Shown: in pieces, positions 29,283-39,358 of the stretch
How positions within the stretch are numbered: position 1 is the first letter of the stretch
Layout of the letters: every line of letters starts with the position of its first letter
NCBI RefSeq assembly: GCF_002929215.1
Contig: NZ_PJII01000001.1
Span: 434,001 to 498,000, forward strand
Length of the DNA stretch: 64,000 bases
From: Arthrobacter sp. ZGTC412
GTDB taxonomy: Bacteria; Actinomycetota; Actinomycetes; Actinomycetales; Micrococcaceae
Reading direction: 5' to 3'
Notes under the pieces: model-generated
Databases searched by the model: none
The model's input: only the letters and a program-made list of their open reading frames with translations
Told to the model about the DNA's origin: nothing
Translations under genes and position numbers: made by a program

Positions 29283-30878
29283 CTACCGTAACGGCTGGGT
29301 GCGACTATTACGCTTCCGGACCCCAGAGTTACTAAGCGTGCTTACTTTACCCCAAATATCGGGTAAGGAGTCAGCGACTCCACCTGCAGCGATCGGCCCG
29401 CCCGAGCCGGCGTCCGACGCCGCCCTCCCGGCCCGGCCGTGCAGCGCGGCTCCCAGCGCGGCCAGCACAGCCCATTGCCCCTCAGGTTCGGTACCCAACT
29501 CCCGGGAGCGTCCGACGTGGGGACCCGCCTGGGCGAGCAGCGCACCTATGATGCCCGCGAGGACGTCGCCGCTGCCTGCTGTGGCGAGCCAGGGCGTGCC
29601 GTCCGCCTGGCTGTATACGTCCCCGGAGGGTGCGGCCACCAAGGTGGTGGCACCTTTCAAAAGGACGGTGGCTCCGGTCAGCTCGGCGGCTTGGCGGGCG
29701 GCCACGAGGGTTCCTGCCTCTACCGCGGCGCGGTCCTGGTCAACGCCCAGCCGCTTCAGCAGTGCGGCGAGCTCGCCGGCGTGCGGTGTCAGCACCACGT
29801 GCGGGGCGAGGACATCGGGGAGTGCGGGCAGGGCGCCGGCGTCGGCCACCACGGGCAGGCCGGACTCGACGGCGTCCCGGGCGCGCTGCAGCTGTTCGTG
29901 GTCCCCTGGTCCCATGCCGGAACCCACCAGCCACGCCTGGACCCGGTTGTCGGCTACAGTGCCGGTACTGCAGACAACTTCAGGGCAGGATTGACGGACC
30001 AAATTGGCGGCCTCGGGCGGCCCGAGGTACCGGACCATCCCTACCCCGGCGGCCAGGGCGCCCCTGCATGCCAGGACGGCCGCACCTGGATAATCGGCGG
30101 ATCCCGCCACCACTCCCAGGACTCCCCGCGAGTACTTGTGGGCACGCCGGGCGGGGTTGGGAAGTAGGCCCGCGAGGTCTGCATCTTCGAGCCGGCGAAC
30201 GGCTGGCCGGGCGAAATTGTCCTCGATGCCGATGGGCACCACCTGCACCCTGCCTGCGTGATCGGCCCCGGGGTCAGCCAGCAGGCCGGCCTTGGCTGCG
30301 CCGAACGTCACTGTGACATCCGCCGAAAGCACCGGTCCGGACACCTCGCCGGTATCGGCGTCGACGCCGCTGGGCAGGTCGCAGGCCACAACAAAACCGG
30401 CCGCGTTGGGTCCGGTGCGGGCATCGGCTATGGCGCTGACTAAGTCGGCGGCACTCCCCCGCAGCCCGCCTTTCGCACCTGTCCCCAGCACAGCATCAAT
30501 GACGACGTCGGCGCGAGCCGCTTCTGCCGCCAGTTCGCTGAGTGCCGCGCCGGTAAGATGCCGGACCCTGCCGCCGGCGCGCTCAAAAGCAGCCAGGGCT
30601 TGGGGATGGGCTGAATCAGCGGTGAGCACCGCCGTCGTACGCATGCCCCGGGCAGCGAGGAAAGCGCCGGCGTACAGGCCGTCTCCACCGTTATTGCCTT
30701 TGCCGGTGAGCACCACAACGCTGGAGCCGTAGAGCCGGCAGCTGCGGGACTTCAGCTCGCGAACCACTGCATTGGCCAGCCCGTGGGCCGCGCGCTGCAT
30801 CAGGACGTCGCCCAGGCCTGCGGCCAAGAGGGGTTCCTCGGCTTCCCGTACCTGGGTTCCGGTGTAGGCGCTGATCAC
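29283..30878 (-). CDS. nnr: Bifunctional NAD(P)HX epimerase/dehydratase
   Basis: A 531-residue fusion that repairs hydrated NADH and NADPH. The N-terminal YjeF epimerase domain (from TGTQVREAEEPLLAAG) has the loop GKGNNGGDGLYAG; the C-terminal ribokinase-like ADP-dependent dehydratase domain has VLTPHAGELAALL and the GSGDVLAGIIGALLAQ signature. The GTG start lies 23 bases after acpS on the same strand without a clear ribosome site, so coupling with acpS is likely. Confidence 0.94.
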   Translation of the reverse strand: MISAYTGTQVREAEEPLLAAGLGDVLMQRAAHGLANAVVRELKSRSCRLYGSSVVVLTGKGNNGGDGLYAGAFLAARGMRTTAVLTADSAHPQALAAFERAGGRVRHLTGAALSELAAEAARADVVIDAVLGTGAKGGLRGSAADLVSAIADARTGPNAAGFVVACDLPSGVDADTGEVSGPVLSADVTVTFGAAKAGLLADPGADHAGRVQVVPIGIEDNFARPAVRRLEDADLAGLLPNPARRAHKYSRGVLGVVAGSADYPGAAVLACRGALAAGVGMVRYLGPPEAANLVRQSCPEVVCSTGTVADNRVQAWLVGSGMGPGDHEQLQRARDAVESGLPVVADAGALPALPDVLAPHVVLTPHAGELAALLKRLGVDQDRAAVEAGTLVAARQAAELTGATVLLKGATTLVAAPSGDVYSQADGTPWLATAGSGDVLAGIIGALLAQAGPHVGRSRELGTEPEGQWAVLAALGAALHGRAGRAASDAGSGGPIAAGGVADSLPDIWGKVSTLSNSGVRKRNSRTQPLR

Positions 30879-30901
30879 TGTGTCAGTTGCAGCGGGCCGG
30901 T

Positions 30902-31249
30902 TCAGCCTTCGGCCAGGACCGTGGCCGTGGCGATGCCGCCGTCGTGGCTGATGGAAAGGTGCCAGCGCTTGACGCCCTTGGACTCGGCGACGGCCAGCAC
31001 CGTGCCCTTGACCTGGACCGTAGGGCCGTTGTGGTCCAGGCCGATCCAGCAGTCCTGCCAGTTCATGCCGGCCGGCGCACCGAGGACCTTGGCCACAGCT
31101 TCCTTCGCAGCGAACCTCGCCGCCAGCGAGCGGGTGTTCAGCTCCCGCTCGGCGGGGACGAACAGCCGGTCCCTCAGGCCCGGGGTGCGCTCAAGCTGGC
31201 GGCCGAACCGCTCGATGTCTACAACGTCTACGCCTATGCCAACGATCAT
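30902..31249 (-). CDS. acpS: Holo-[acyl-carrier-protein] synthase
   Basis: A 115-residue phosphopantetheinyl transferase that activates acyl carrier protein with CoA. Mg ligands are the Asp in [15 protein letters not shown] and the Glu in [13 protein letters not shown]; the C-terminal [13 protein letters not shown] completes the site. The ATG at 31249 is chosen by homology to the family N-terminus and by the TAGAAT box seven bases upstream. It is the first gene of acpS-nnr. Confidence 0.95.
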   Translation of the reverse strand: MIVGIGVDVVDIERFGRQLERTPGLRDRLFVPAERELNTRSLAARFAAKEAVAKVLGAPAGMNWQDCWIGLDHNGPTVQVKGTVLAVAESKGVKRWHLSISHDGGIATATVLAEG

Positions 31250-31262
31250 GCGGCTTATTCTA
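31250..31262 (-). promoter_or_regulatory. Leaderless-type -10 for acpS-nnr
   Basis: Minus-strand TAGAAT (31257-31262), seven bases, ATG at 31249; no Shine-Dalgarno. The box matches five of six consensus bases. Confidence 0.65.
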
Positions 31263-31311
31263 CGGTGACGATCTGCGCTCCCGGTGCGCCGTGCACCGCG
31301 CCAGATACAAA

Positions 31312-31342
31312 GAACGCCCCAGGCCAGGGGCCCGGGGCGTTC
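31312..31342 (-). terminator. glmS terminator
   Basis: Minus-strand hairpin GAACGCCCC/GGGGCGTTC with a 13-base loop, followed by TTTGTATCT. It lies 34 bases after the glmS stop and is a standard intrinsic terminator. Confidence 0.82.
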
Positions 31343-31376
31343 AGTGCAAAACAACCGGCGCGTCGCCGATCCGCAG

Positions 31377-33263
31377 TTACTCGACCGTGACGCTCTTGGC
31401 GAGGTTGCGGGGCTGGTCCACGTCGTAGCCCTTGGCTGCGGCGAGTTCCGCGGCGAAGATCTGCAGCGGAACGGTGGTCAGCAGCGGCATGAGCAGGGTG
31501 GGGGTTTCGGGGACGTAGAAGACGTACTCGGCGTAGGCCTTGACGGCTTCGTCGCCTTCCTCGGCGATGACCAGGGTGCGGGCGCCGCGGGCGCGGACTT
31601 CCTGGATGTTGGACACCACCTTGGCGTGCAGCGAATCGCGGCCGCGCGGGGACGGGACCACCACGAACACCGGCTTGCCCTCATCGATCAGGGCGATCGG
31701 GCCGTGCTTGAGCTCACCGGCGGCGAAGCCCTCGGCGTGGATGTACGCGATTTCCTTCAGCTTCAGCGCACCCTCGAGAGCCACGGGGTAGCCCACGTGG
31801 CGGCCGAGGAACAGCACTGACGTTTCGTTGGCCATGCTGCGGGCGAGTTCGCGGAGTGGTTCGGCGTTGTCCAGGATGGTCTGGATCTTCGCGGGGATCT
31901 TGTTCAGGTCCGCGAGGACGTCCTTGATCTGGCCGGAGAAGATGTTCCCGCGCAGCTGCGCCAGGTACAGGCCCAGCAGGTACGCTGCGGTGATCTGGGC
32001 CAGGAATGCCTTGGTGGAAGCCACCGCGATCTCCGGGCCGGCGTGCGTGTACAGCACGGCGTCCGATTCGCGCGGGATGGTGGATCCGTTGGTGTTGCAG
32101 ATCGAGATGGTCTTCGCGCCCTGTTCCCGGGCGTAGCGGACGGCCATCAGGGTGTCCATGGTTTCGCCGGACTGGCTGATGGAGACCACCAGGGTGTTCT
32201 CATCCAGGATCGGGTCGCGGTAGCGGAACTCGTGCGCGAGCTCCACCTCGGTGGGGATCCGGCACCAGTTCTCGATCGCGTACTTCGCCACCGTGCCGGC
32301 ATAGGCGGCTGTGCCGCACGCCAGGACGATGATCTTGTTGACCTGCTTCAGCAGCTCCGGGTCGATCCTCAGCTCATCCAGGGTCAGCATGCCGTTCAGG
32401 TCGGAACGGCCCAGCAGGGTCTGGGCGACGGCGTCGGGCTGGTCATGGATTTCCTTCTCCATGAACGAGCTAAAGCCGCCCTTTTCCGCCGAGGCGGGGT
32501 CCCAGTCCACGTGGTATTCCTTGCCCGCGGCGGGGTTGCCGAAGAAATCGGTGATGTCCACCGTGTCCGCGGTGATGGTGACAATCTGGTCCTGGCCCAG
32601 CTCCACGGCTCGGCGGGTGTAGTCGATGAACCCGGACACGTCCGAGCCCAGGAAGTTCTCGCCCTCGCCCAGGCCCACCACCAGGGGTGAGTTGCGGCGG
32701 GCGGCCACCACGACGCCGGGCTGGTCCGCGTGGACCGCCAGCAGCGTGAAGGCGCCCTCGAGGCGCTGGCAGGCGAGCTCCATCGCCCGGGTCAGGCCGC
32801 CGTCGGACGTGTCGCCGCCGAGCTTGTTCCGGAAGATGTCCGCCAACAGCGCCGCGGCCACCTCGGTGTCCGTTTCGGACAGGAACGTCACGCCCTTGTC
32901 CAGCAGCTCGAGCTTGAGCTCTGCGAAGTTCTCGATGATGCCGTTGTGGATGACGGCGAGCCTGCCGTCATCGGCCAGGTGCGGGTGGGCGTTGCGGTCC
33001 GTCGGTCCACCATGGGTGGCCCAGCGGGTGTGGCCGATCCCGGTCACCGTCTCCGGCAGCGGACGGGCTTCCAGCTCGGCAATCAGGTTGCTCAGCTTCC
33101 CCGACTTCTTCCGGGACTCAATCAAGCCCTGAGACACCACGGCGACCCCTGCGGAGTCGTAGCCCCGGTACTCCAGCCGGCGCAGTCCCTCAAGAACTAC
33201 ATCCAGCGCACTGTGACTTCCGCCGTGATTAGAACGGCCCACGTATCCTACGATTCCACACAT
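31377..33263 (-). CDS. glmS: Glutamine-fructose-6-phosphate aminotransferase
   Basis: A 628-residue enzyme that forms glucosamine 6-phosphate for UDP-GlcNAc synthesis. The N-terminal glutaminase domain starts MCGIVGYVG with the nucleophile Cys2; then [18 protein letters not shown]. Two SIS isomerase domains follow ([17 protein letters not shown] and [20 protein letters not shown]), ending [13 protein letters not shown]. No glmS ribozyme is expected or seen in the short upstream region. The divergent coaA starts 135 bases away. Confidence 0.97.
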   Translation of the reverse strand: MCGIVGYVGRSNHGGSHSALDVVLEGLRRLEYRGYDSAGVAVVSQGLIESRKKSGKLSNLIAELEARPLPETVTGIGHTRWATHGGPTDRNAHPHLADDGRLAVIHNGIIENFAELKLELLDKGVTFLSETDTEVAAALLADIFRNKLGGDTSDGGLTRAMELACQRLEGAFTLLAVHADQPGVVVAARRNSPLVVGLGEGENFLGSDVSGFIDYTRRAVELGQDQIVTITADTVDITDFFGNPAAGKEYHVDWDPASAEKGGFSSFMEKEIHDQPDAVAQTLLGRSDLNGMLTLDELRIDPELLKQVNKIIVLACGTAAYAGTVAKYAIENWCRIPTEVELAHEFRYRDPILDENTLVVSISQSGETMDTLMAVRYAREQGAKTISICNTNGSTIPRESDAVLYTHAGPEIAVASTKAFLAQITAAYLLGLYLAQLRGNIFSGQIKDVLADLNKIPAKIQTILDNAEPLRELARSMANETSVLFLGRHVGYPVALEGALKLKEIAYIHAEGFAAGELKHGPIALIDEGKPVFVVVPSPRGRDSLHAKVVSNIQEVRARGARTLVIAEEGDEAVKAYAEYVFYVPETPTLLMPLLTTVPLQIFAAELAAAKGYDVDQPRNLAKSVTVE

Positions 33264-33276
33264 AGGCTCAAGACTA
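33264..33276 (-). promoter_or_regulatory. Leaderless-type -10 for glmS
   Basis: Minus-strand TAGTCT (33271-33276), seven bases, ATG at 33263. This leaves no room for a 5-prime leader or ribozyme. Confidence 0.6.
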
Positions 33277-33385
33277 TCGGCAGGGATGCCTGAGATCTAA
33301 ACCGGGACGCCTCCCGGGAGCCGTTTCTGTTGCGCACTCCCCCTGTGGGCGTGCGCCCGCATTTCGCTCTCAGCCGGGCTGGGGG

Positions 33386-33398
33386 CAGAATCTCTAAA
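33386..33398 (+). promoter_or_regulatory. Leaderless-type -10 for coaA
   Basis: CAGAAT (33386-33391), seven bases, GTG at 33399. TTCGCT at 33363-33368 is a possible -35 with a 17-base spacer. Confidence 0.5.
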
Positions 33399-34364
33399 GT
33401 GACTGTGCAACGCAATGACGCGAACGGCGAAGGCGTCTCCCCGTTCGTTGAGCTGGACCGGCAGACCTGGTCCCGGCTTGCAGACGAGATGGAACAGCCT
33501 CTCAACCAAGAGGACATTGTCCGTCTCCGGGGCCTTGGCGACCCGCTGGATATCAAGGAAGTACGGGAGGTTTACCTTCCGCTCTCCAGGCTGCTGCACC
33601 TGTACGTCGAAGCCGCGGGCCAGCTGCACGCCGCCACCACCACCTTCCTGGGCGAGCAGACCCAGCGCACCCCGTTTGTGATCGGCGTGGCGGGGTCGGT
33701 GGCTGTCGGGAAGTCCACCATTGCCCGCGTGCTCCGCGAAATGTTGCGCCGCTGGCCGGGCACCCCGAACGTTGAACTCATCACCACTGACGGTTTCCTG
33801 TACCCGCTGGCTGAATTGAAGCGGCGGCAACTGCTGGAGCGCAAGGGTTTTCCGGAGTCCTACGACCGCCGCGCGCTGCTGCGCTTTGTGAGCGAAATCA
33901 AGAGCGGCGCCGAGGAAGTCCGGGCGCCCTGGTACTCCCACGTCACCTACGACATCGTTCCCGGCAAGGAAGTTGTGGTCCGCCGTCCCGACGTGCTGAT
34001 TGTGGAAGGGCTCAACGTCCTGGCGCCGGCGCGGCCCCGGCATGACGGCCGGCAGGGGCTGGCGCTGAGCGATTTCTTCGACTTCTCCATCTATGTGGAC
34101 GCCAAAACCTCCTACATCGAGGAATGGTACGTGGACAGGTTCCGCAAGCTCCGCACCACGGCGTTCGCCCAGCCGGAGTCCTACTTCCACCGGTACGCGG
34201 CGCTTTCCGACGACGAGGCTGAGAGCACCGCGCGGGACATCTGGAAGCGCATCAACGAGCCCAACCTGGAGGAGAACGTCCTGCCGACGCGCGGCCGGGC
34301 GCAGCTGGTGCTCACCAAAGAGGCGGACCACTCAATCCGCCGAATGCTGCTCCGGAAGGTTTAG
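33399..34364 (+). CDS. coaA: Type I pantothenate kinase
   Basis: A 321-residue P-loop kinase for the first, feedback-controlled step of CoA synthesis. It shows [16 protein letters not shown] near the start, Walker [30 protein letters not shown], and the pantothenate-site region [20 protein letters not shown]. Length is close to E. coli CoaA. The GTG at 33399 is favoured over an ATG 23 codons upstream by the -10 spacing. Divergent from glmS. Confidence 0.95.
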   Translation: MTVQRNDANGEGVSPFVELDRQTWSRLADEMEQPLNQEDIVRLRGLGDPLDIKEVREVYLPLSRLLHLYVEAAGQLHAATTTFLGEQTQRTPFVIGVAGSVAVGKSTIARVLREMLRRWPGTPNVELITTDGFLYPLAELKRRQLLERKGFPESYDRRALLRFVSEIKSGAEEVRAPWYSHVTYDIVPGKEVVVRRPDVLIVEGLNVLAPARPRHDGRQGLALSDFFDFSIYVDAKTSYIEEWYVDRFRKLRTTAFAQPESYFHRYAALSDDEAESTARDIWKRINEPNLEENVLPTRGRAQLVLTKEADHSIRRMLLRKV

Positions 34365-34369
34365 CACAG

Positions 34370-35242
34370 GTGTGCTACGACTGCGCTCCTTCCTCCGGAC
34401 CGGCTGAAACGGCGACGAGCCGACGCAGCTTCGCCCGTTTCCTCGCTGCCGGGGCAGGACTCACTGTGCTGGCTGCCTGCACGCCGGAGGCACCCGGGGC
34501 GCTGCCGCCGTCGTCGGGCTCCCCCTCCGCCTCACCTTCACTTTCGCCCTCACCGATCACGACGACGGAGGCTACCACGGCGGCTCCCGCACCTCCGGAG
34601 CCTTCCCCCACGCCGTCGCCCTCCTCCGCCCTGCCGCGGCAGTTTTCGCTTACGAACCCGGCGAGCCCGTGGCTGATCGTGAACAAGCGCCGGCCGCTGG
34701 TCCCGGCCGACTACGTGCCGGCCGACCTCGTGCAGCCCGCCGTCGCCTCAACGGTTTCCGGCGAGGCAGCAATGCTGAACAGTACGACGGCGGCCGCGGC
34801 CGAGGAGATGTTCGAGGCTGCCGCCCGGGACGGGGTGGCGATGGTGCTGGCGAGTGGTTACCGCTCCTATGGCACGCAGGTGGCCACGTACAACGGGTAT
34901 GTCGCGTCCCGTGGCCAGGCTGACGCTGATACCGCCAGTGCCCGGCCCGGCTATTCCGAACACCAGACCGGCTGGGCCTTCGACATCGCGGACGGCGGGG
35001 GCGTGTGCAGTTTCCAGCCGTGCTTCGCAGACCAGCCCGCGGCCGTGTGGGCGAAGGCGAACGGGCACCGGTTCGGGTTTGTGGTGCGGTACCCGTGGAT
35101 GCTCCACCCCCTCACCGGTTACTACTACGAGCCGTGGCACCTGCGGTACATCGGCGTGGAGGCGGCCACGGACATGTCGAAGCGGGGCATCAACACGCTG
35201 GAGGAGTATTTTGGCGTGGGGGCGGCGCCCGGGTATCCGTAA
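34370..35242 (+). CDS. VanY-type D-Ala-D-Ala carboxypeptidase, Tat lipoprotein
   Basis: A 290-residue zinc peptidase of family M15B. The N-terminus has a twin-arginine motif (SRRSFARFLAAGAGLTVLAAC) ending in lipobox LAAC, then a Ser/Pro/Thr-rich linker of about 60 residues. Catalytic signatures are ASGYRSYGTQ, YSEHQTGWAFDI (zinc His and Asp) and EPWHLRY (zinc His). It should trim D-alanine from peptidoglycan stems outside the membrane. It begins five bases after coaA; the junction holds the palindrome TAGCACAGGTGTGCTA. Confidence 0.88.
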   Translation: MCYDCAPSSGPAETATSRRSFARFLAAGAGLTVLAACTPEAPGALPPSSGSPSASPSLSPSPITTTEATTAAPAPPEPSPTPSPSSALPRQFSLTNPASPWLIVNKRRPLVPADYVPADLVQPAVASTVSGEAAMLNSTTAAAAEEMFEAAARDGVAMVLASGYRSYGTQVATYNGYVASRGQADADTASARPGYSEHQTGWAFDIADGGGVCSFQPCFADQPAAVWAKANGHRFGFVVRYPWMLHPLTGYYYEPWHLRYIGVEAATDMSKRGINTLEEYFGVGAAPGYP

Positions 35243-35318
35243 GGCTTGTGGGCAAGCTGGGTGCCCAACACGCACCGGGGAGATTGCCGCCCTTCAACAG
35301 GGGTTGACGAAGCTGGGC

Positions 35319-35331
35319 TAGCTTGGTTCCT
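35319..35331 (+). promoter_or_regulatory. Leaderless-type -10 for mscL
   Basis: TAGCTT (35319-35324), seven bases, ATG at 35332; no Shine-Dalgarno. A TTG start nine bases upstream is disfavoured. Confidence 0.58.
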
Positions 35332-35736
35332 ATGCTGAGTGGATTCAAGAATTTCATTATGAAGGGCAATGTCGTTGACCTTGCCGTCGCCGTCGTTATT
35401 GGAACTGCCTTCGGCGCGGTGGTTACGGCGCTGGTGAACAAGGTGTTGATGCCCTTTGTCGCTGGGCTGGTGGGCTCCCCCAACTTCGACAGCTTCGCGA
35501 AGGTTGACCTGAACGGCAACGCCATCGAGTTCGGTGTCCTGCTGACCGCAATCGTCAATTTCCTGCTGATCGCCGCGGCCATCTACTTCGTCGTGGTGAT
35601 GCCAATGAACCTGATGATCGAACGCCGCAACCGCAAACTGGGGATCAACCAGGACGTGAAAGAGGTGTCTGCGGAGGACCCGCAGATCGCGCTGCTGACG
35701 GAGATCCGCGACGCGCTCAAGAGCCGGACGCCCTAA
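35332..35736 (+). CDS. mscL: Large-conductance mechanosensitive channel MscL
   Basis: A 134-residue homopentameric channel that opens under membrane tension and relieves hypo-osmotic shock. MLSGFKNFIMKGNVVDLAVA is the N-terminal helix and start of TM1, VIGTAFGAVVTALV the pore helix, and TM2 lies around LLTAIVNFLLIAAAIYFVVV, followed by a charged C-terminal helix. It is a single-gene unit, convergent with glmM across a shared terminator. Confidence 0.95.
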   Translation: MLSGFKNFIMKGNVVDLAVAVVIGTAFGAVVTALVNKVLMPFVAGLVGSPNFDSFAKVDLNGNAIEFGVLLTAIVNFLLIAAAIYFVVVMPMNLMIERRNRKLGINQDVKEVSAEDPQIALLTEIRDALKSRTP

Positions 35737-35757
35737 CTCCACCGAATAAAACGCCAG

Positions 35758-35785
35758 CGGCCCGCCTCCTGATGGAGGCGGGCCG
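35758..35785. terminator. Bidirectional terminator between mscL and glmM
   Basis: Perfect 12-base arms CGGCCCGCCTCC (35758-35769) and GGAGGCGGGCCG (35774-35785) around TGAT. CTTTGG follows on the plus strand; CTGGCGTTTTATTC follows on the minus strand. It can end both convergent genes. Confidence 0.88.
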
Positions 35786-35803
35786 CTTTGGTTATCCGTC
35801 GGT

Positions 35804-37165
35804 TTACTCGGAAACGAGTTCCAAAGCGAGCTCTGCGCGGACCACCTGGGCAAGGTGTTCCGCGATGGACTGGGCGGTCTCTTCGTCGGCTGCTTCCACC
35901 ATCACGCGGACAACGGGCTCGGTGCCGGAGGGGCGGAGCAGGACGCGGCCGGTATCGCCCAGAGCGGCCTCCGCCGCTGCGACTGCTTGGGCAAGGACCT
36001 CATTGCTGCGGACTCCGGCGCGGTCCACGCCCTTGACGTTGATGAGTACCTGCGGGAGCTTGATCATGACTGTGGCCAGCTCCTTGAGCGGCTTTCCGGT
36101 CAGGGCAATCTGGGCTGCGATCTGGAGTCCGGTGAGCACGCCGTCGCCGGTGGTGGCGTGGTCGGCGAAAATTACGTGGCCGGACTGTTCGCCGCCCAGG
36201 TTGAAGCCGCCGTCGCGCATTTCCTCGAGGACGTAACGGTCCCCCACCGCAGTTTCACGGATGCTGATGCCGGCTTCACGAAGTGCGATCTTCAGGCCGA
36301 GGTTGCTCATCACCGTAGCTACGAGGACGTCGTCCTTGAGCTTGCCCGAGGCTTTCAGCGCGACTGCGAGGATGGCCATGATCTGGTCGCCGTCCACCTC
36401 GTTGCCCTCATGGTCCACTGCGAGGCAACGGTCGGCGTCGCCGTCATGCGCGATGCCCAGGTTTGCGCCGTACTTCACGACGGCCTCCTTGAGGGGACCC
36501 AAATGGGTGGAGCCGACGCCGTCGTTGATGTTGTGGCCGTCCGGGTCTGCGCCGATGACCACGACGTCCGCGCCGGCGTCCTTAAATACTTGGGGTGAAC
36601 AACCGCTGGCGGCGCCGTGGGCGCAGTCAAGGACCACCGTGAGGCCGTCCAGCCGGTGCGGCAGGGTCTGGAGGAGGTGGACGATATAGCGGTCCTCGGC
36701 GTCGGAGAAGCGCTGGATGCGTCCGACGTCGGCGCCGATAGGGCGGACTGCTTCCTTGGACATCTGGGCCTCGATGGCGTCCTCGACCTCGTCGGGGAGC
36801 TTCTGGCCGCCGCGCGCGAAGAATTTGATGCCGTTATCCGGCGCCGGGTTATGGGAGGCGGAGATCATCACGCCGAAGTCCGCGTCCAGATCGGCGACCA
36901 GGTAGGCGGCGGCGGGGGTGGGCAGGACGCCGGCGTCATAGACGTCAACGCCTGAGCTGGAGAGCCCGGCCTCCACCGCTGCGGCGATGAACTCACCGCT
37001 GGCACGCGGGTCCCGGGCCACCACGGCACGCGGCCGGGACCCGTTGGAGTTGCGGTCGTGGCCGAGCACGACGGCGGCCGCCTGGGCCAGCTGCATGGCC
37101 AGCTCCGCAGTCAACAGACCGTTCGCCAGGCCCCGGACACCATCAGTTCCAAATAATCTAGACAC
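35804..37165 (-). CDS. glmM: Phosphoglucosamine mutase
   Basis: A 453-residue enzyme converting glucosamine 6-phosphate to glucosamine 1-phosphate, the step after GlmS. It starts [14 protein letters not shown]; the phosphorylated serine is in [19 protein letters not shown], the metal loop is [13 protein letters not shown], and the sugar loop is [11 protein letters not shown]. The phosphate-binding site near the C-terminus is [16 protein letters not shown]. The GTG start is set by the -10 box six bases upstream. It follows rplM-rpsI on the same strand. Confidence 0.96.
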   Translation of the reverse strand: MSRLFGTDGVRGLANGLLTAELAMQLAQAAAVVLGHDRNSNGSRPRAVVARDPRASGEFIAAAVEAGLSSSGVDVYDAGVLPTPAAAYLVADLDADFGVMISASHNPAPDNGIKFFARGGQKLPDEVEDAIEAQMSKEAVRPIGADVGRIQRFSDAEDRYIVHLLQTLPHRLDGLTVVLDCAHGAASGCSPQVFKDAGADVVVIGADPDGHNINDGVGSTHLGPLKEAVVKYGANLGIAHDGDADRCLAVDHEGNEVDGDQIMAILAVALKASGKLKDDVLVATVMSNLGLKIALREAGISIRETAVGDRYVLEEMRDGGFNLGGEQSGHVIFADHATTGDGVLTGLQIAAQIALTGKPLKELATVMIKLPQVLINVKGVDRAGVRSNEVLAQAVAAAEAALGDTGRVLLRPSGTEPVVRVMVEAADEETAQSIAEHLAQVVRAELALELVSE

Positions 37166-37177
37166 CGGTCAAGTCTA
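37166..37177 (-). promoter_or_regulatory. Leaderless-type -10 for glmM
   Basis: Minus-strand TAGACT (37172-37177), six bases, GTG at 37165. A promoter of its own fits the strong rpsI terminator located upstream. Confidence 0.6.
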
Positions 37178-37308
37178 GAGGATGGGGTGGGTTGAGCTTG
37201 AAACGGCAGGTGAGGCGCGCTCAATGCATGTTGAACTGCTTAGCCACTGCGACCGGGAGCTGAAATTTCCTCCACGCTCCTATACCAGGTGCACTTAAGG
37301 CAGAAACG

Positions 37309-37347
37309 GCAGAAGCCCGCCCCGCCAATGGCGGGACGGGCTTCTGC
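37309..37347 (-). terminator. rpsI terminator
   Basis: Eighteen-base arms (37309-37326 and 37330-37347) with one G-U pair in the minus-strand RNA and a three-base loop, then CGTTTCTGCC. It lies ten bases past the rpsI stop and separates rplM-rpsI from glmM. Confidence 0.85.
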
Positions 37348-37357
37348 GCAAGCGGAT

Positions 37358-37864
37358 TTAGCGCTTGGAGTACTGCTGAGCCTTGCGGGCCTTCTTGAGA
37401 CCGGCCTTCTTACGCTCGATGACGCGGGCGTCACGGGAGAGGTAACCGGCCTTCTTCAGCGTGGCGCGGTTGTTCTCGACGTCGATCTCGTTCAGCGAAC
37501 GGGCGATGCCGAGGCGCAGGGCGCCGGCCTGACCGGAGATGCCGCCACCGTGGATACGGGCGATAACGTCGTAGGCGCCTTCGAGATCAAGGATCTTGAA
37601 GGGCTCGTTGACGTCCTGCTGGTGCAGCTTGTTCGGGAAGTAGTTGTCCAGCGCGCGGCCGTTGATGGTCCACTTGCCGGAGCCGGGAACAACGCGAACG
37701 CGTGCAACGGCTTCCTTGCGGCGGCCAACTGCTGCGCCGGCAACGGTCAGGGCCGGGCGCTCCTTCTTCGGCGCAGCGGCGTCAGCAGCTGAGCTTTCAG
37801 AGGTGTAGCTGGTCAGGGTTTCCTCAGCCTCAACGGCTTCGGTGGTCTCTTCGTTCTGAGCCAC
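37358..37864 (-). CDS. rpsI: 30S ribosomal protein S9
   Basis: A 168-residue S9 with the usual core [20 protein letters not shown], the segment [20 protein letters not shown] and the tail AQQYSKR that reaches the P-site tRNA. The first ~40 residues are an acidic Ala/Glu-rich extension beyond the 130-residue E. coli form, common in actinobacteria. The GTG start has AAGGAG upstream; it lies 38 bases after rplM. Confidence 0.97.
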   Translation of the reverse strand: MAQNEETTEAVEAEETLTSYTSESSAADAAAPKKERPALTVAGAAVGRRKEAVARVRVVPGSGKWTINGRALDNYFPNKLHQQDVNEPFKILDLEGAYDVIARIHGGGISGQAGALRLGIARSLNEIDVENNRATLKKAGYLSRDARVIERKKAGLKKARKAQQYSKR

Positions 37865-37902
37865 GATTCTCCTTGTATAGATAAGTTGTTTGGTGGCCAG
37901 GA

Positions 37903-38346
37903 CTACTGGGCGACCTGGGTGATTTCGAAAGTCTTGGGCTGCTGGGCGGCGTGCGGGTGCTCAGCACCGCGGTACACCTTCAGCTTCCCCAGCTGCTGTG
38001 CAGCGAGGGAGTTCTTCGGGAGCATGCCCTTGATGGCCTTCTCAACGGCGCGGACCGGGTTGGATTCCAGCAGTTCCGCGTAGTTGACGGAGGTCAGGCC
38101 GCCCGGGTAACCGGAGTGGCGGTAAGCGCGCTTCTGCTCCAGCTTGGCGCCGGTGAGGGCGACCTTTTCAGCGTTGATGATGATGACGAAGTCGCCCATG
38201 TCCATGTGGGATGCAAAGGTGGCCTTGTGCTTGCCGCGCAGCAGGATTGCGGTCTGGCTCGCGAGACGACCAAGGACAACGTCTGTGGCGTCAATGACGT
38301 GCCACTGGCGGTTGATATCGCCGGGCTTCGGGGTGTACGTACGCAC
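37903..38346 (-). CDS. rplM: 50S ribosomal protein L13
   Basis: A 147-residue large-subunit protein. It starts [19 protein letters not shown], with the family segment [16 protein letters not shown] and [10 protein letters not shown]. The GTG at 38346 is the family start, with an AGG-containing ribosome site about ten bases upstream; an ATG 15 codons earlier is rejected. First gene of rplM-rpsI. Confidence 0.96.
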   Translation of the reverse strand: MRTYTPKPGDINRQWHVIDATDVVLGRLASQTAILLRGKHKATFASHMDMGDFVIIINAEKVALTGAKLEQKRAYRHSGYPGGLTSVNYAELLESNPVRAVEKAIKGMLPKNSLAAQQLGKLKVYRGAEHPHAAQQPKTFEITQVAQ

Positions 38347-38643
38347 GGTGTTTGCCTCGTTCTTATTCTGGCGTTCTTGTTTAGGAGCCACTCAGGGGTG
38401 GGCACCTACTATCTGCGCGCTACCGGAACAGAGGTGAGGGCTCTATGTAACCAGTCATCCTGTGGTTCCGAATGTGCACGTTGAGTAGTTATCCTGCAAC
38501 CGGATTCTCAAGCGGGCACGCACCATCGGAATAGGACACGCACAACGACTACCAAGATTAGCGCGTTAAGGGGTTCAGGGTCAAAATGGGGTAGCCGGAC
38601 GGCGCCTCAGCTCCCGCCGGCCTGACGGACGCAGGGGGTCGCA
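38347..38643. other. Divergent intergenic region of rplM and the pilus peptidase gene
   Basis: These 297 bases hold no convincing gene. The part next to rplM must contain the ribosomal promoter; TTCGGA with TACATA 17 bases later on the minus strand is a weak candidate. No firm promoter for the plus-strand pilus locus could be picked, though AGGGGG precedes its GTG start. Confidence 0.4.
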
Positions 38644-39309
38644 GTGTTTGCAACGGGTGACGACAGTCCCGCCGGTTGGCTCCTCGTTGTCGGGGCCGCC
38701 CTCCTTGGGCTGGTCCTCTCCCCTGTCGCGGAGATCCTTATTGCCAGGTACCTTCCCAGGCTGGGCGGGCTTCCCCGCCCTTCAGTCCGCATTACGACGG
38801 CGGCGCTCACCGGCCTCGCATGTGGCGCCTTCAGTTTGCGGTTTGGAATGGGAATTGCCCTGCCGGCCTTCCTATTCCTGGCGGTTCTCGGCGTGCAGCT
38901 CGCCCGGATTGACATCGCACTACATTTGTTGTCTAACCCACTCGTGTTAATGCTGCTCGCGGGTGGACTCTTATTGCTTTTGATGCCCGGAGTATTTGAT
39001 CAGCAGACTGATAATTTGCTGCGCGCCCTGCTCGGAGCCGTCATTTTATTTGCTGGCTACCTCATTTTGGGACTAATTTCTCCGGGCGGGATCGGAATGG
39101 GCGACGTGAAGCTCGCAGCGCCCGTCGGCCTTTATCTCGGGTACCTAGGTTGGAGCCAACTGCTCTATGGGGGCCTTTTCGGGTTCGTTTTGAACGGTGT
39201 AGTCACGGTGCTGATTCTCAGCCGAAAAGGCCGGAACAAAGCCTCAGAAGTCGCTCACGGACCCTCAATGCTCGGCGCCACTGCCGTCGCAAGCCTGTTC
39301 ATTTTCTAG
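38644..39309 (+). CDS. A24 prepilin peptidase (TadV/CpaA type)
   Basis: A 221-residue polytopic membrane aspartyl protease of the type IV prepilin peptidase family. The second catalytic Asp is in GIGMGDVKLAAPVG (family GxGDVKL); the first is likely the Asp in ARIDIALHLLSNP. It should cut the leaders of Flp and the TadE/TadG pseudopilins. It is the only peptidase gene for both pilus clusters here. Third codon positions are richer in A/T than in the second cluster. The N-methylase domain of the larger GspO/PilD enzymes is absent. Confidence 0.86.
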   Translation: MFATGDDSPAGWLLVVGAALLGLVLSPVAEILIARYLPRLGGLPRPSVRITTAALTGLACGAFSLRFGMGIALPAFLFLAVLGVQLARIDIALHLLSNPLVLMLLAGGLLLLLMPGVFDQQTDNLLRALLGAVILFAGYLILGLISPGGIGMGDVKLAAPVGLYLGYLGWSQLLYGGLFGFVLNGVVTVLILSRKGRNKASEVAHGPSMLGATAVASLFIF

Positions 39310-39358
39310 CTTCTCCGGCGGCATTTTCCGGCCCTCGCCCTGCTCAAGACTGCATCAA

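Noticed and set aside
33264-33398. A glmS ribozyme or other leader element upstream of glmS
   Set aside because: Only 135 bases separate glmS from coaA, no ribozyme core is seen, and the -10 position predicts a message without a leader.
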